DNA of 64,000 nt from Lanius collurio (Eukaryota; Chordata; Aves; Passeriformes; Laniidae). Numbering within the stretch: the first letter of the stretch is position 1; the number at the start of each line of letters is the position of its first letter. The notes beneath the pieces are model-generated. The model was given only the letters and a program-made list of their open reading frames with translations, was not told the DNA's origin and searched no databases. This document shows positions 12,101-27,100 of the stretch, in pieces. The DNA lies in the NCBI GenBank assembly GCA_020086605.1, contig JACBWW010000016.1, positions 9,217,070 to 9,281,069 of the forward strand, written 5' to 3'. The position numbers and the translations under genes were made by a program.

Positions 12101-15100
12101 CTGTCTTGACATTCTGTGCCATTTCAGAGGGATGTCAGCAGTACTCAGGTAGTCTTGGGTTAACACAGTAGTTATCTCTGTGAGTCTGGTACTGGCTCTG
12201 ATATAAACATACTTGAATGTTATCTCATTGTAGAGATGCAAGGAATTTCTGAGGCGTTGTTAAGAAGATGGAATAGAGCAAAGGCTTTTGCAAATATCCC
12301 AAAGCAAAACTAGATTCCAGTAGTGATACCATGCTCTCTGTTTTGTGACGCAGTGTGATTGCAACAGATAGCAGAAGGGCTGCTTCTTGGACTGACAGCT
12401 GTAGTATTCTCTGTTCCTAAACTCACCACTGCCATGTTCACCACTAAGTCATGTCCTCAAGGGCCATATCCAAACATTTTTGAGCTCTTTCAGAGATGGT
12501 AACTCCATCACTTCTCTGGGCAGTCCTTTTTGTGGAAAAAAAAAATCCTAATAAATGGATTCTTAATAATCTAAAGCTCCCTTGGTGCAACTTGAGGCCA
12601 TCTCCTCTCATTTTCTCATGCTGGCACTTACTGCTTTATTGGTAAGCCAGACCACATACCAGGGAAAGAAGAGAGGATCATGAGGCATATTCTGAAGATT
12701 TTTTCCTCCAGTTGAGGTTTGAGTTGAAATTCGTAGTATTGCAAGATACAAGAATCACAGAATACTGTGAGAAAGAAATGTGTCTTTGATACCCCACTGT
12801 CAAACAGGTTCCAAGATTGTTATGTGGGGAGAGAAGTAATGCTAGTGGTATGATAGGTTCAACATTGTGTTGTCAGGGAGTCAGGCTAATAAAGATATGT
12901 GATCTTTACAATCAGTTAAAAGACAGTGAAGGAAAGAAAAGGTACTCCTTTCTCAGTACTGGCAATTCCTCTGTTGCCTGCAAATAGCCTGTATTCCTGT
13001 TGAAGTAAACAGGGTTTGCAACAAAATTAAGTGAAATTTAGTTTAATAGCAGCTCCAGTGTGGTATCCTAAAGAGATCAGAAATAGGATCTGGATTTGCA
13101 CAAAGTTGATGTTGATGGGCACGATGCTTTGAAAGAATCTAATACAAATTTTTGGATGGACAATCTAGCACAGTAATAAAATCAAAGCTAGACACAATTT
13201 CTTAGAAATAAGTTTATTAATTTTTTTATGCAGTTTGTAAAGTTACATGCTTATTTTAAAGCCCTTGGTGTTTCAAAAGCCTTAGTATTCAATTCAGACT
13301 TTTTAAAAAAGATACTTAACTGCTAAAAGTACATGTATGAGAAGTTTAGTATTTGAAAGAAAAAAAAATTAGTTAATTTTGTCTTCACCCTGTATGTGTA
13401 GTGTAGGAGTATGTAGAATAGAGCTTTGGGTGTTAGGGGAGAAACTGTGTGGTCACACATTTCCATTAAATCACTGTCTTCCCTCTGCTGAGCCTACCCC
13501 TAGAAAGTGTTGAAACATACCATCTGCCAGAAATGATCACTCTTAAGTTTTCATGCTAATTAACTTAAAACAAAGTTGACACTAGTTTTCACTGACTGTT
13601 TCACATTATATGAGATGTTTGTGAATATGTGCTGGTTTAATTACTAGCTCTCTTTCCAGTAGCCCTTTCATCTGCTTGTGCTTGTAAGGACAATTTTTTG
13701 TTCAAATTCCATTCTTTGTCTATACAGACATTTAAAAAATGGAGTCACTGATAAACAGTAGGGTTGTATTGTTCAAACTGGCTTGGAATCAAAATACTTT
13801 GTGCATTTCTCTAAATAATGTACAATACCCTGGGTGCTTTATCACTATTCATGAGAGGTTCTGACCTACCAGCTGGTCAGAATTGGATGTTTTTTTTCCT
13901 GTTTTTGAAGCTTTAGTTTTAACTGTGTATGAATCTGAAGTGTAGAGTTGTAACTACAGAGATACAATTTTAATCTTTCTTCTTTGCTTCTGTTCTAGTT
14001 TTCTGTTCTCAAGCCCAGTAAATTCCTGGCTATGCTTTAAGTCCTGATTGTGATGGTATTTACAACACTACTTCTTTATTGATGTGGCTACAAACTATTC
14101 ATTTTTGTAGGTAGACAAGGCATAACAGCTTTTTTTTTACTCTGCCAGGATCTCAAGTGTGAACTGTCCGTATCCAGCATTTTTTTTGACGTGGTTCAAG
14201 CATGTTAAAAAAGAAAAATTCAATCTGGTGGGTGTGGGAAGAAAAGATTTTGATTAGCTTGATTCTTTCACTAAGGAAATGGGCAGACCAGTAGCTTTAA
14301 CATCTTCCACTGCTCATTGAACCGTATTGCAAAAGATGAAAATGTCATAACCTGTAAATTAAAGTGTATTTTATAGACTGGCCCTAATTATCTACACACA
14401 GGTGCAAAGAATACACTTATTTTCTGTAGTTCTGATAGTATGGTGTCTGTGACTGCATATTTTGCTAGACTTCAGTCTCATGAGTACTGGTCAGCAGACT
14501 TTTTTACCTCTTGTTTTTCTGTGTCAGCTATTTCAGATGAAGTGCTCTCAGCTAGCACTGGACTTCATACTGCTGTAGCAGAGAGTTATTCTAGAGTAGA
14601 TTAGTTTATCAGGTTGTTTAGGATGTTCTGTTCTCTTCTGAATTTCTGATCTTCAAGGCTCTGCATGTTTGGCTGGATGATCCTTGCATACTTGTCTCAT
14701 ATAATTATCTAGGAAGAAATAAAAATATGTTCAATTTACCCTTGACTAATACCACTGACATTAACAGGGTAATTTCATCAGCATAAACCTGAGCAGGCTC
14801 ACTGTTCTCTACAGGACCTTCTCATTGGGGGCCAGTACATTTATAAGTTGGTACAGGGTTAGTCTTGAAGTATAAAGTTACTAATGACTGAATTCTGGGT
14901 TCCCAAAACTTTTCCTGTTCTCTTAGTGCTATGACCACAACAGATGAGGCCTGTTGAAGTCCTTGAATTGACAGTTGAATTATAAAGGAAAAGAGCTGGC
15001 AAAGCTGTACTTGGTGAGGAGAACACTATTCAGGAGTTTACTTTATCCTTGTCAGGATTTGCAGCCAGAAGCCTGTTTTGCTTCTCCAGATGCTGCAAAT

Positions 15101-18100
15101 TCTGTTTTTCTTTGAGTTTGGAAAATGGGGGGGATTGGGTATTTAGACAGCATTTATTTTTTTCTAACTTGTGATTTTGAAAACATTATTTGTTGGATAA
15201 TTTCAATTTTAATTTGTGTTACTTTTTAAAATTAATACTATGTGTACACTTGTATGGTTAGGTGCCCTTTTAAAAATTATTTTTAATTTCATTTTCATCA
15301 AGATTTTGATATATCAAGTAAAATAAGTATTTTATATGTTTCATGTGTGGAGTAAAGTGAGTAATACTGGGTTTTTTTTGTTTATAGAATGAATGCAGTG
15401 TCATTCTTCAGGTATGAAAATATTTGCAAGATTAACAGGAAGCTTAATACCTATGGTTCCCTTTTAAATTTTAGGATAAGGTGGGGAAGAATTTCTGTAA
15501 AACCACAAAATCTTGAAAGTAAAAATAGTTATGGTTTTGGTGTAATGCCTAAAACTACCTCTTAGTATGAACTTTGTTTTTAAAGAAAACTGAACCAAAC
15601 TGTTTGTGAATATGTTGTGCTTCTTTAATAAGGGTAACACAAGTGTATTGAACTTGGGGCTACTGAATATCTCATTGACTCTTCCATGCATAGGATTTTC
15701 AAAAGGAAGAGTTCCTTAGATGTTGCCAGTAATTCATGCTTTTTGTCCCAGATTTTCTCATGTGCACCTGCAGTCTCTGCTCCCTCAGAGGTGGAGCAGA
15801 GCTACCTGCTAAAGCTGGTAGATGTTCGTGGTAGAAGGAATGCTGCGTTGGATAGGCAGAGAATAGCTAATGTTATCTGCTTGCATTCAGTAGCAAATCC
15901 TCTTATCCTTTACCTCTAGGGGTTGGTTCTGTTTTGGCTTGTCTGCTTTTTCTTTTTAGCCCCTTTGTCCATTGTTGGGTTCAGATGCTTCTGTTGTGAA
16001 GTCCTCCTTCACCCCTTTGTTACCATTTGATGCCCATGTTCTCTTTCTTTGCTTAGTGGACATAGACCCGCAGAACGAATGCTTCACTTCCTGATTTTTA
16101 TGGGGATTTTGGAAAATGGGCCACAGGGGACAATTTTTGGAGATGTGCCCATGTGGCATCTTGGGAGAGGGAAATGAGGAAAACTGGACAAAATGTCTCA
16201 AAAAGAGAAACCATCCCTACAATATTAGAGAGTAATTGAACCACAGTCCTTCACCTTTTGAGCAGAGGAACTGAAGTGCCTTATGGGATGAACGCAGTTG
16301 TATCATTGTTTGAAATTAATTGTGGGATCAGACCTTATTGTTAATGAATGACTTGCCAGGTGAACTTGAGCCCAAATCCCTCAAAGCCTGTATCAAAATT
16401 AGTCAGTGTTATTTTTCAAAAACTTCCTGAAAACTTCAATTTTTTTCTGGCTGTTTTCTTCTTTGAGAGTAGTACACTATATATAGTGGAAACTTTCTTG
16501 AATTACTCCTTCCATCACACATCCTTCCCTAGTTCTAATGTTTTGTGGTCTCTTTTATAAATGTTATGGAGTGCCCTATTCACTTGTACCAAGTGCTGTA
16601 TTGCTTCCTTATCTTGCCTCCTGTTCATATGTGAACATTTATTTTCCTTTCTGTCCATTTTATGCTCTAAAGAGTAGTTAAATGTTACATAGGTGAGTAT
16701 GTTCATAATGCTTACTTGCCATATCCAATGCAGAGAGGCATCTGATGCAACAAGCTTTTAAAATTGGGCTAAGGGAAGAGACAGGGAGGACAATTCCTCC
16801 ATTACCATCTTATTTGGTGCCAGAGCAAAGTATTAGCATTCCTATGCTTCAGTCCAGATACACATTCCTGAAAGACATGTTAGCCAAGTGAAAAAACATA
16901 CTTTTTGAATAAACTGTCCCTAGAATTAGATGAATTTCAGATTAATTAATAGAGACTGTGATTCTACTGAAGATTTGTTGTGGGGTTTTGGAGTATGTGT
17001 ATTGATTTTGTAAGGTTATATTGATTTTGAACACTTAAAATTTTGTGGCCCTGGATTCGGGATAATTGCACAGCAACTAAAACACTCACTGTAAAGAGCT
17101 GCCAGCTGAAGATACAAGTCAACAGGCAACAGCATATACATAAACAAGTTTGTAGTCAGTGTCTGTTTTGGATAAGTAATAGTCTTGCTGCCCAACCACT
17201 ACTTTGAAGGAATAGGACTAGGGATAAAAGATTTAAGAAGGGCTTTGAAGGATGGAGTTTTGGCTCTGGTAAACCTAAATGTTAAGGAAAATAGAGGGAA
17301 AAGAATGGCTGTGTCTAGTATGAGCTTTTGAACAGGTTATACAGACTGGTACTGTGTGTGGTGCGGAAACAGAAAATCTTTTGGAAAATATGGAAAAAAT
17401 AGTGTTGATTTTTCTGCTGCAATAGGTAAACTGCAGCAAGTTGGAGGGATGCAGATTGAAGTGGTAGAAGTAAATGGCTGAAACATTATCTCTGCTGGGG
17501 CATTCTGAACAAATAGGAGTAAGTTGAGATTTCATTTAATTCAAGGAAAAGTGCATTGCATCTCTTCTTGAGTTCTAATCACCAAAGAGTCCCCTGCTGT
17601 TCTGTGTGAACTGCAGGTCATTACACAGTTAGTCATAGCACTTTGCACTTGTTTCCACTGGTGTTTGAATGAGTCATGCCCATGGTGCTGTGCAGCTGTA
17701 GACAGAAGAGTGGAATGCCCTTAGGAATGTAGCAGGAGTGCGTGTGAGAAGCAGAAGCTGCTGGGGGATAAAATCAGTGGACCTTTTACTCCAGTTTACA
17801 GTAGAAATAACATCAGTCTGCATTACATATACTGAAACACCCCATGTCCAGCATGCTTAAACTTGTACCTTCATACTTAAGCAGTGTGTATTTCAAAAAT
17901 CTGCAGAGATGGAGATATTTCAAAGACACAAATTGAAGAAGGCATTTGATCCCATGTGGTCATTTTACAGCAGTTCTGTCTGTGTTAGCAGCCACACAAC
18001 AGCTTGGTACATTTTCAGGGCCTCAGGCTGCCTTTGAGCCTCTGTTACCTTTACTCAGATTTGGCACTGGCACCATTGGTGTTGGAATTATTGAAAAGGT

Positions 18101-21100
18101 AGTTCTTCTCATGATTTCTCTTTCAATGGGGTGAGGAGGAGATGCTTTTCAAACTGTCCTCAGCAAAAGTTACTTTAAAATAAATGAACAAACATGTTTT
18201 CATACATCAAATACTGGCAGTGTGTCCCAGTGTTTTTCCCACAAGTACAGTTATAAAAGTGTGAAGTAGCACAAAGCTGATGCAGGGCCACTCAGCAGTT
18301 TCCACCACTGTAAGAAAGGTTGTAATATGGGAGTTGAATGATAATGAGGATTTGAGCAACTTGATGTTACTGTTGTGTCTACATTTAAATTTTGTTAAAT
18401 TTATCACAGCTAATTTTTTAATTGTAGCTGATTAGTCTGTGAGGATGCCAAGGGTCTGGACAAAGGAGATGCTTATGCCTAATAGGGCTTAGTGTGTCAA
18501 GGCCTGAATGTTGCAGGATTTTTGATGGCAATAATGCTGAGAGGAGGTAATGCACAAAGTTGGAGAGGTGGAGATTTTCATAGAATCAAACAGCTAAAGA
18601 TTACAGGGTATCTGCTTAAAGATTTTTTTATTGAAGCAGTCATATAGAGAGCTATTGGACAAACAGCAGAGTCTGAAAAACAGTTTTTGTCTGAGTTACT
18701 GAAATTCTGGCTATTCTCTGGCGCCCACTGAACTGAATAATGGATGTCAGGGTTGAACGCCAAGATTCAGCTTTTCAATTACAGCATTGATTTTGAGTAC
18801 ATAAGAATTTTACCAAATATTTTAGAAGAGTGACCAGTTACACAGATGTTAAAGTTTTCTTCACCCAATTTTCATGTTTGGTTGTTCATTTTCTTCAAAT
18901 CCATGCAGGATTTGAAGCTGGCAGTATAGCAGTATTTAGTTTGTCATGAATCAAATTGCTTATAGTAATTTTTTTTTAATGCATTTTAGCCAGTGACTGT
19001 TCATGGTGACAACTTCAAAAGGGCTTTTAAAAAAAAATCTTTTAATTCTTCCCACACATTTGCCTGTCATTTAGAGGTGTTGGGAAGCAGAGAAATAGTA
19101 TCCAACAACGGCTGAATTCCATTCCCATTTCTCATCTCAGTCAGCTCTAGTTATATATTGAAGGGGTCCTCCTACAATGATAATTCCTATTTTTTGAGAA
19201 ATTACTTTGTTTCTCCTAGTGGTCAAATGTATCAGTACTTGCTCACAGACAGTGGATGCCAACCAGCATGACCCCAAACTCTTCATTGTTGCAACAAATG
19301 TTGTTAAGGGGAGAAGAGGGAATCAAAAGAGCAACTTCACGTTTTTTGTTGTCTTGCCTTCATCTTTCTCAGGAGTTCCTGAAGCTCCACACTTGTGTGC
19401 AAGCTCTGTATGTTTTCTTGGCCATATCAGCAAGAAACCCATGGATGAAGAAAAAGCACATGAGAATCCTGATAAGAATCTTAAATCTGTACTGAAAAGA
19501 AATTGAGATCATTTCCAAGGACTACCAGGGAGAGATTAAAGGGCTATATGTCTGCAGGATCAGCCAGCATTGAAAAAGGTGTTTTCAGATGTCAGTCTCT
19601 AGAGAGAATGTGTTTCTGGCTAGGAAAAGCCTCAGAATCGTGAGGGCTGAGATTGTGATGCTTTCTTTTAGTGGTCAGATATTACTGAAGGAGTGTTTAC
19701 ATTACCACGGTTTCCACACAGACCTTGTGTGTGTGGAGGAGGGTCAGCAGAGGAGTTACTACTCAGAGAACGACTTAATTACATGTAACAAGTCAGGTGC
19801 TTTTTGTCTTCATTTTTGTTTCTATGAGCAAAAACGTGCTGGAAGGGGATTTTGTTATTTCACAAAATGAGATGACAGCAGGAGGTGGCAGCAATATGAA
19901 TACCCAAAATAGATGTAGGAGTCTTAAATTCCTTTCTGTGACAGAAGGAGTATGGAAAGAGCATGAAGCCAATACTCTCTCTCCTACTGCATACTTACTC
20001 GAGGTATTCTGAAAACTTCTCTGTTCTAGGGGCATCATTCTGTATTAAATATGCTTTTTATCTGAATGGAAGTAGGTCTTATCTGATTATTAGGAAGCCA
20101 AAATACTTAATAAAATCCAGTCTGTGAACCCAAAGTTTACATAGGACCGGTTGCCTTATGTGCAGACTCTAATACATAAATGCTGTAGGTAAACAGGTGC
20201 AAATGAATACAGCTGTAAAGTCAAGCTTATTATGAAGATGAAGATAAACATTAGCATTACTTGAAAGGTAATAAAATCTGATGAAAGATAAGAATTTAGT
20301 ATTGTTGCAACAAACCTTCAGTTAAATTGATTTTGAGAGACAGCAGAAGGGGCCACTATCGTCTGATCTGGTAGTCATCTGAAAGTATTATTTTTTTTTC
20401 TGCAGATCTTCTAATATAATAAGTGAGAGTGTGGGTTCACTGTTTTTTATTAATATTCTTTGAGAGGGAAAAGGGAAAGGGAAAAATGTGCTTTATATTT
20501 TTCTTAACTTCATGACATTATAGATTTCCTTCACCAGGAACACATGGCATAAAGAAACACATTATCATTGCTAACAGAGAGCTGAGATTCAGGAGCTAGT
20601 TTTATGTGGTTGCCTTCTAGTTACTTGGGCTAACAGCTTCATCTGGTTTTCTGCATGTAATGTGACAGTATTGTGGTGGAATTGAATGACAGGAAAATGC
20701 AGTAGTTAATCTTTTCTGTTAATTGCTGCACAACAATGAAAGTTCTATTCCTTGAAAATAACTTCAAAAAATTTGTACAGTGATGAAGGCTTAGATAACA
20801 AGGGAATATGGGGAGAGAGAGGAGTAGATCAGCTGGGAGACAGGTATCTGAGATGTATAGGGCTCCAAAATAAACATCTTTCTGTATTACTCATGGTGGA
20901 TTGCAGGATTTTGTACATTTTGTCATGGGACAGATTACCAGATAAAATACTACAGTACTTGTGAAGATAGCTGTTACCCCATCCATTTCCCAAAGCCAAA
21001 CATTTTTAAAGCACTTTCTTCATGTGGATGCTGAAAGAAATGTAGGACACATCTTTCTCTGCTCTCTTCTGGATTTCCTGCTTTATATATCAGTAAATAA

Positions 21101-24100
21101 ACAGTTTTATCTCAAAGCTTTTCTACCTGTTTCGTTTTGGTTTGGCTTGATCTGTCCTAAAGATCATTTTCCTTGTAGCAGGAGGTGGGGAGGAGTCTGT
21201 AGGAAGGCTGGTCTGCAGGAGTGCAGCTCGTGAGTGCAGCCCATGACAAAACGTGCTCACTGCCGGAGGGAGCAGGTTTCTTCTTCCTGAGGATGTTGCA
21301 CAGGCAGTGCTGGTAGGCCCTTTGTCCTGAAAGCTTCCACAGGCAAGCAAAGAACTAACCTGCAGAGTTTTTCAGGAGCATTTGGTACTGTAACAAGTTC
21401 CCACAGATCATTTAAATGTGACAAGAATTCAGGCATGCTTAATAATTTTGCTGAACTGATTTAAAATGTTGGGGTTTTTTTCCCAGTCAAATTGAAAAGT
21501 GCTGAGAAGGAAAACATCTCTTCCCTTTAGAAGCTTTCTTTTCTTTTTCCTTTGTGCTTCACCCCTCTGCTATGCTTGTACATGCTTTATGCTCATACAG
21601 TTACCAAGCTAACCTTCTTTGTATATTGCATAGGAAAAAGTTTCAAATGGTCCACATTCTATTTCCATTGAATTTTCCAGCTTTTTATTCTTTTAAACAT
21701 CAGTTGAGAATGGAACTTGACCCTTGACAAGTACTGAGATCATGTGAAACAGTAATACATGATACAGCCTGCACAGTTGAACATCATCATTTTATGGGGA
21801 AGGCTCAGTATTCTGGATTAAAAGCTGTTAGGGAGCCAGACTAAAAATTGTGTATAAAATAATAATATCATTTCAAATTATATGCAGTTATATTCAGACA
21901 ACACAGGGAATTCAGAGACTGTTTTCTGGATTGATTAATTCCAATGTAACACAATTTCTACATTTCTGAAACTGCTGATTAGATTTCCAGTGTTACATCT
22001 TTGTAGCAGCTTCCACCAAACAAGATCCTGTTTCTAAATTTAGAGTATCTTGTCCAAGTGGCAAACTTGATTGCTCTAACGAGTGCCCAATCCTTTCTAA
22101 ATTTGCATGGTTTTCATTGTGCCTGTTACATGTTTGAACTTTAAGGGCAGCACCATGTGTGTCATCCCAGGTTCTGTAGAAAACATCCAGTCATGTACTG
22201 CAAACTCTGTTAACCTGCTAGTTCTCAAATAAAAACAAATATACAAAATGCTTTGAAATAGAAATAAAAATAAACATATATTTAATGGAAAGAGTTGTAA
22301 CAGTGCAAGGCTCTTCACTTAGGCTTCTGTGCCCTTTGCTATCTGTCTATATAGAAAACCTATGATGAAATCTTTTATTTTTAAATTAGGGAAATTACTT
22401 GATTATTTGGCTTTCAAATAATTATGATGTTGAAATTACTATTATTTTGAGAACTTTTTCTTTGTATATATAGAAATTGAATGTAGTACTTTCTATTTCC
22501 TGTTAGCAGTGCCCTCCCAGTGCTATCAGAGGCAGTAGCTTAAATGGGAAAACATAAAAGCGAAGATGTAAATTCAAAAGCCATTGGGAGAGCTCTTTTA
22601 AATTTATTTCAAATATTTTAGGTGGAAAGTAAGTATTTCAGCCATCTGTTGAAATGTCAAGATTCATTTTATTTGCTTAAAATGGTATAATTAACTTTAT
22701 TTCTCAAATTAATTACTATTGGCTCCACTATCTGTCCTTCTCAAAGAAATCAGTAATTTATACATTTGTTAAAAATTAGATAGCATAGGCCATTGAGCTC
22801 TAACACACAGCTTTTAATGAGGATTTTAATATGACTAGTAGCATATTGCTCATATGAATGCATCTCTCAAGTATGAGGTTACATTTGGACTCACCATTTT
22901 TTTGTTTGTTTCTCTGTCTGTCCTTTCTCTCCTGGTACCCTTTTCTTACAGAGATCAGAATATTCTGGATCCTACATTGGAATATGTTAAGGTAAGATAC
23001 TGTTTCTTACCCTCAAAATATTTTTTTTGGTGTATACCCAGCACTGACAGAGCATTTCCAGTCATTTGTCAGTAAATAGTGCTGCTCTCTATCTTTTGGT
23101 GCAGAGAAACAAATTATACATGTCAGACTGTTTTCCTAAAGCTTCAGTGAAATATTGTATTTTGGGTGTAGGTTGCATTTTTATACTGGGACTTCTTTAC
23201 AGTTATATGGTGACTGTTTAAATTCTTGCTTTTGTTAGATTAAAAGAAGCTGTATTTTTTGTTTATGGATTTCTGGGGAAGTAAAAAATCACATCTGAAA
23301 ATATCATAAAAATGTCAAATTTAGGTTTGCAGTTTTAGTATTATACTTACTAAAATTACAGTTAAAAATTCACCTCTGGTCCAAAAAAGTAATTGGAATC
23401 TTGGAAAAGTTGTGAGTTCTGCTCTCCTGTTGTGAGATCTCCTGTGCATGATCAGTGTGTGTATTTTGTTAAGAGTAAATAAAAAGTACCCTGGAACATT
23501 CATGAATTGTATTTAAAACTCAATCCCAGAGTGGCAACGGAGAGACTTTGGAAGAAGCTTTAGGGATGTGATTCTGTATTGGGAGTCTCTTGTAAAGCTG
23601 TAATTTTTACTGTATTAGTACTTTTCAATATGTTTTGTTTAAGTGAATATTATTCCTCAGAACCTTGCAAAAATCTGGCTTATATTTCATGTGTTTCAAC
23701 AATGGGCTTCTCTAATTGTGGGGCTTTGTTCCCTGCCTTTTCTGTTTCCTGAGAAGTGTCAGATAAACAAACATGGGTTATCCTTAACATAGGGTATTTC
23801 TGTTAATGTGGACAGCCTGAATTTCTCAGACACCTGAATTTCTGCTACATGTTACAAGTTCAGGTGAGGAAGAGACTGAGGAGAACCAGTTCAATGGGGT
23901 TTTGCTGCTAGAACTCCCCCTGTGGATGCTCATAGTTGAGGGAAATTAAGAGAGAGGTGCCCTGGTTTAGGGTTCAGGCTGACTGAAGAAGTAAACCAGG
24001 AGATGGTAATGCAGTGTTGAGAGGGGATTGTCAAAGGAAAGTGATTGTCTGAAAGTGTGGCCGAGTCCTCTGCTGGACTTTCTGCTTAGGGCTGGGGTAG

Positions 24101-27100
24101 ATGTAGGAATTAGGGTTTGTGGAAGAGAAGGGGAAGAGCAGAACACAAAGATCCCTGGAAAAGTGGCTGCCACAGGACTCTCAGAACAGCTGCTGGATTT
24201 CTGCTCCCAGACTAAAGCTGGGATATGGTAAAGTAGAGACAAGAAGGCCAAAATCCTTCTCAGGAGGGGATGCCGGAGGCAACAGAGTGGCGGACATGTT
24301 AATTGCTGTATTTAATTTACTGTGTCTCTTGCACTGGGCTGTACCGAGTATGCTGTTACAGTTTTAATAATGTGACTAAGTAGAAGGCAGAGGTATCATG
24401 TGCCAATTCATCAATATGTGTGTCTTGTCTTGTTGCAGCAAGTTCTGTGTTATAAATGTGGTTTCTCATCTTTTCTAGTAGAAGCTTGTCTTGGACTCTT
24501 GTCAATAGCAGTGGTGCTAAGCTTAGTTATTAAAACTTTGATGTTGAGGAGGAAAGCCTGAAGAAAAGAGACTTAATAGGAAGGATACAAGGGTTACCAA
24601 TCCCTTCTCTTCTCCTTCCTTTTTCAGTTTTTTCCTGTCTATATCCTTACCTTTAGTGAACTGCAAGTTTGGACTCTAGTTCAGTGGTATTATAACAGGA
24701 ATTCTAGACAAGAAGTCTCAAATTGCAGCTTTGAAAAATATGCAGAAACTGATTTCTAATAAATATAACTCCCCAAAGCATTTTTTGACTGTAAAAGTCT
24801 GTGTTACTAACAAAACTGATTCCAGAAATGTGTTCTTACACAGAAATCAATCAATCATAAATAAAGGTGGTCTCTCATCAGTATTTTATCAGTTAACTCT
24901 TAACTGTAAAAGTTGTGGGTGAATTCATACCAACAGGATCTTGGACTCCCTTTGTTGGCTTCAGTTTTATCAAGTATGTGTCCATTGTCTTACCCTATAG
25001 TTACTGTTATATTAATGTTTATAAATTTTCCAGATCCCAGAGTACATTATGGTGGCAGTGTTAAGTCAGGTATAAAATGCAGAACACTAACCTTCTCAAG
25101 CTGAAAAAACAGATTTCTGTAGCATGTTTATTGCCATTTGCACAAGTCTCTTTGGTATATAATCTGTAAATATGTAGTTTGAACTAGCAGGTAGGCTTTG
25201 ACAGATGTTGCTTAAGTGGAAAAAAAAAACCCTTTAAATGGAAAAGAGTAAGAGAAGAGGGAGAAAAAAACGAGCACTTTTGGGAATTATATTTTGCTGA
25301 TCAGGATATGAAAGTTCTGAGTGAGAGAGTTATATTTTTGGTGCGCAGGAAAATATAGTTAATATTGTCTCTCAACAGAGAAGTGTTGATTTACTGACTG
25401 AAAACTCAAACTTGAGCATGAAGCATGTGTGGTGCATCACTCATACATAAAAACTAACACTAGAACTGATTGTACTTTGTAATTGTAAAGTCTTGATAGT
25501 GGTTCTTGTTTCTCTCTAGTTGCTCTTCAGGCTGTAAAGAGAAGAGAGACTTTAGATTAATTTGCCTTCAAAGAATTGCATTATCTTGAAAGTAATTGCA
25601 TGGCACAAATTTAAGTTGTGTTAGGGTAGTTTGGCTTCTGGCAGTTCTACCCAAGGGTTACAGTCCTGAGCAAATGGCACTGTGTCAGGGCCCTGGGGGC
25701 ACTGACTGTTCTCTGCTGTCCTGGCCAGCCTCCCTTGGGTCCTCCACGCACACCCGCTGAGCAGGGGCTGCATCACCACAGGGCCTTCAGACCCCTCCGG
25801 AGCTGCTCCTTGGGTGTGCCTGCCCCTAGTCCTGTTTCCCAAGTGCTCTGTGGGAAGCTCGGGACAGACTTTATGCCTGGCCTGAGGCTCTCTGGAATGT
25901 GATAGGACCCTTTGGTGTCATCACCCTGCTCATGCTGGTTGTGTCTGGGTGCTGTGGGACTGCCCCTTGTTGTGAGCACCTTGCCTACCCTGTGCTCCCA
26001 GGTCACTGTCCCGTAGGGAGCACCCCGCTCCTGTTGCTCCCTGACACACTGGTTGTAGGGGGCTGTTTTGGAAGGTTCAGACAGGTGCCTTTCTCACAAC
26101 TGATCCACTTTATCAGGCTGTGCAGTCATACCTATTGTCCTTCTAGACAAGCAGCTAGGTTTAAATGAACTAGATTTAAATAGTAATTTTACAAAAAGAC
26201 AGAGCTGACCATGCAGCTTCACAGTTGCAAATCAACACTGTTTCTGCAGTGGTGCAAACATGCTACTGGAGTTTCTTGTGAGTCCCATAAGAAAGGTAAT
26301 TAATACTTACTGAGAATGTGCTCCTGCTGGGGAGTGATCAACATCTCTTCAGAACCGGACAGTGCTGTAAATAGAACGTGGAGAATTCATTTGGGATTGA
26401 GGACCAGTAACACGGTGCCGTGTACTGGTTGTGTACTGGTTCACAGTGAGAAGAACATCATGATGTCTGTTGTGGCCATAGTGACTACAAGCAGATAGAC
26501 TAATGGTAAACTTTGAAGCTGAGTGTAGCAATTTGCTTTTTAACAAACCCTTCCTTGCTGAAATCTGGTCACTGAAAATATTATCAATAAATCCTTGTAT
26601 TCAGAAATACTCTGAACAGAAGAAAGGCAAAATAAATTGGTTTTTTTCTGTTGTTTTATTCTGCTCAAAATGCAAGACGGAAAACTCTAATTATAGAATT
26701 AATCTTTTTTTTTTTAAGAGAACGTTCTCTACAGATGAACTGTGGTTTCTAATTCTTTAATTGCATCTTCTAAATTACATCTCTTACAAGATGCAGTTTA
26801 CTGTATGTTGAATATTGATGTATTAGTTCATATTAGTTCATTCAGTATATAAAGAGAGCTAATTATGCAAAAGCAAGTTCTAAGGGGGGGAGGAATGTAC
26901 TGATTTGCTGAAGTCCGAGTATACTGAAGTGTCCATATGGCTTCAACTCTTCCTTTGTATTCACAGTGCTGCTGAAACCATGGTCACAGTTAAATAGCTC
27001 TTTCAAAAAAAAAACCTTTTATGGTAGAAGTGAAAACAGGCCAGACTGCTTTGAGTCAGGCTGCTACCCAAGTCATGAAAGGGATTCAGGGACACAATAG

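Larger units (their letters stand above)
9112..22951 (+). other. BCAR3: BCAR3 intron after coding exon 1 (13.8 kb)
   Basis: The intron runs from GTATGT at 9112 to TTCTTACAG at 22951. No coding exon was recognised inside. It holds a diverged CR1 fragment at about 12450-12745 and a near-palindromic segment at 11602-11672. The rest is ordinary AT-rich intron with short A or T runs; the small open frames have no splice context or recognisable homology. Confidence 0.85.

Noticed and set aside
16470..16486. CACTATATATAGTG palindrome
   Set aside because: Short AT-rich palindrome of a kind expected by chance in this composition.
25621..26168. Overlapping frames in the GC-rich intronic block as a gene
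   Set aside because: Open on both strands with no domain, start context or splice support; explained by base composition.
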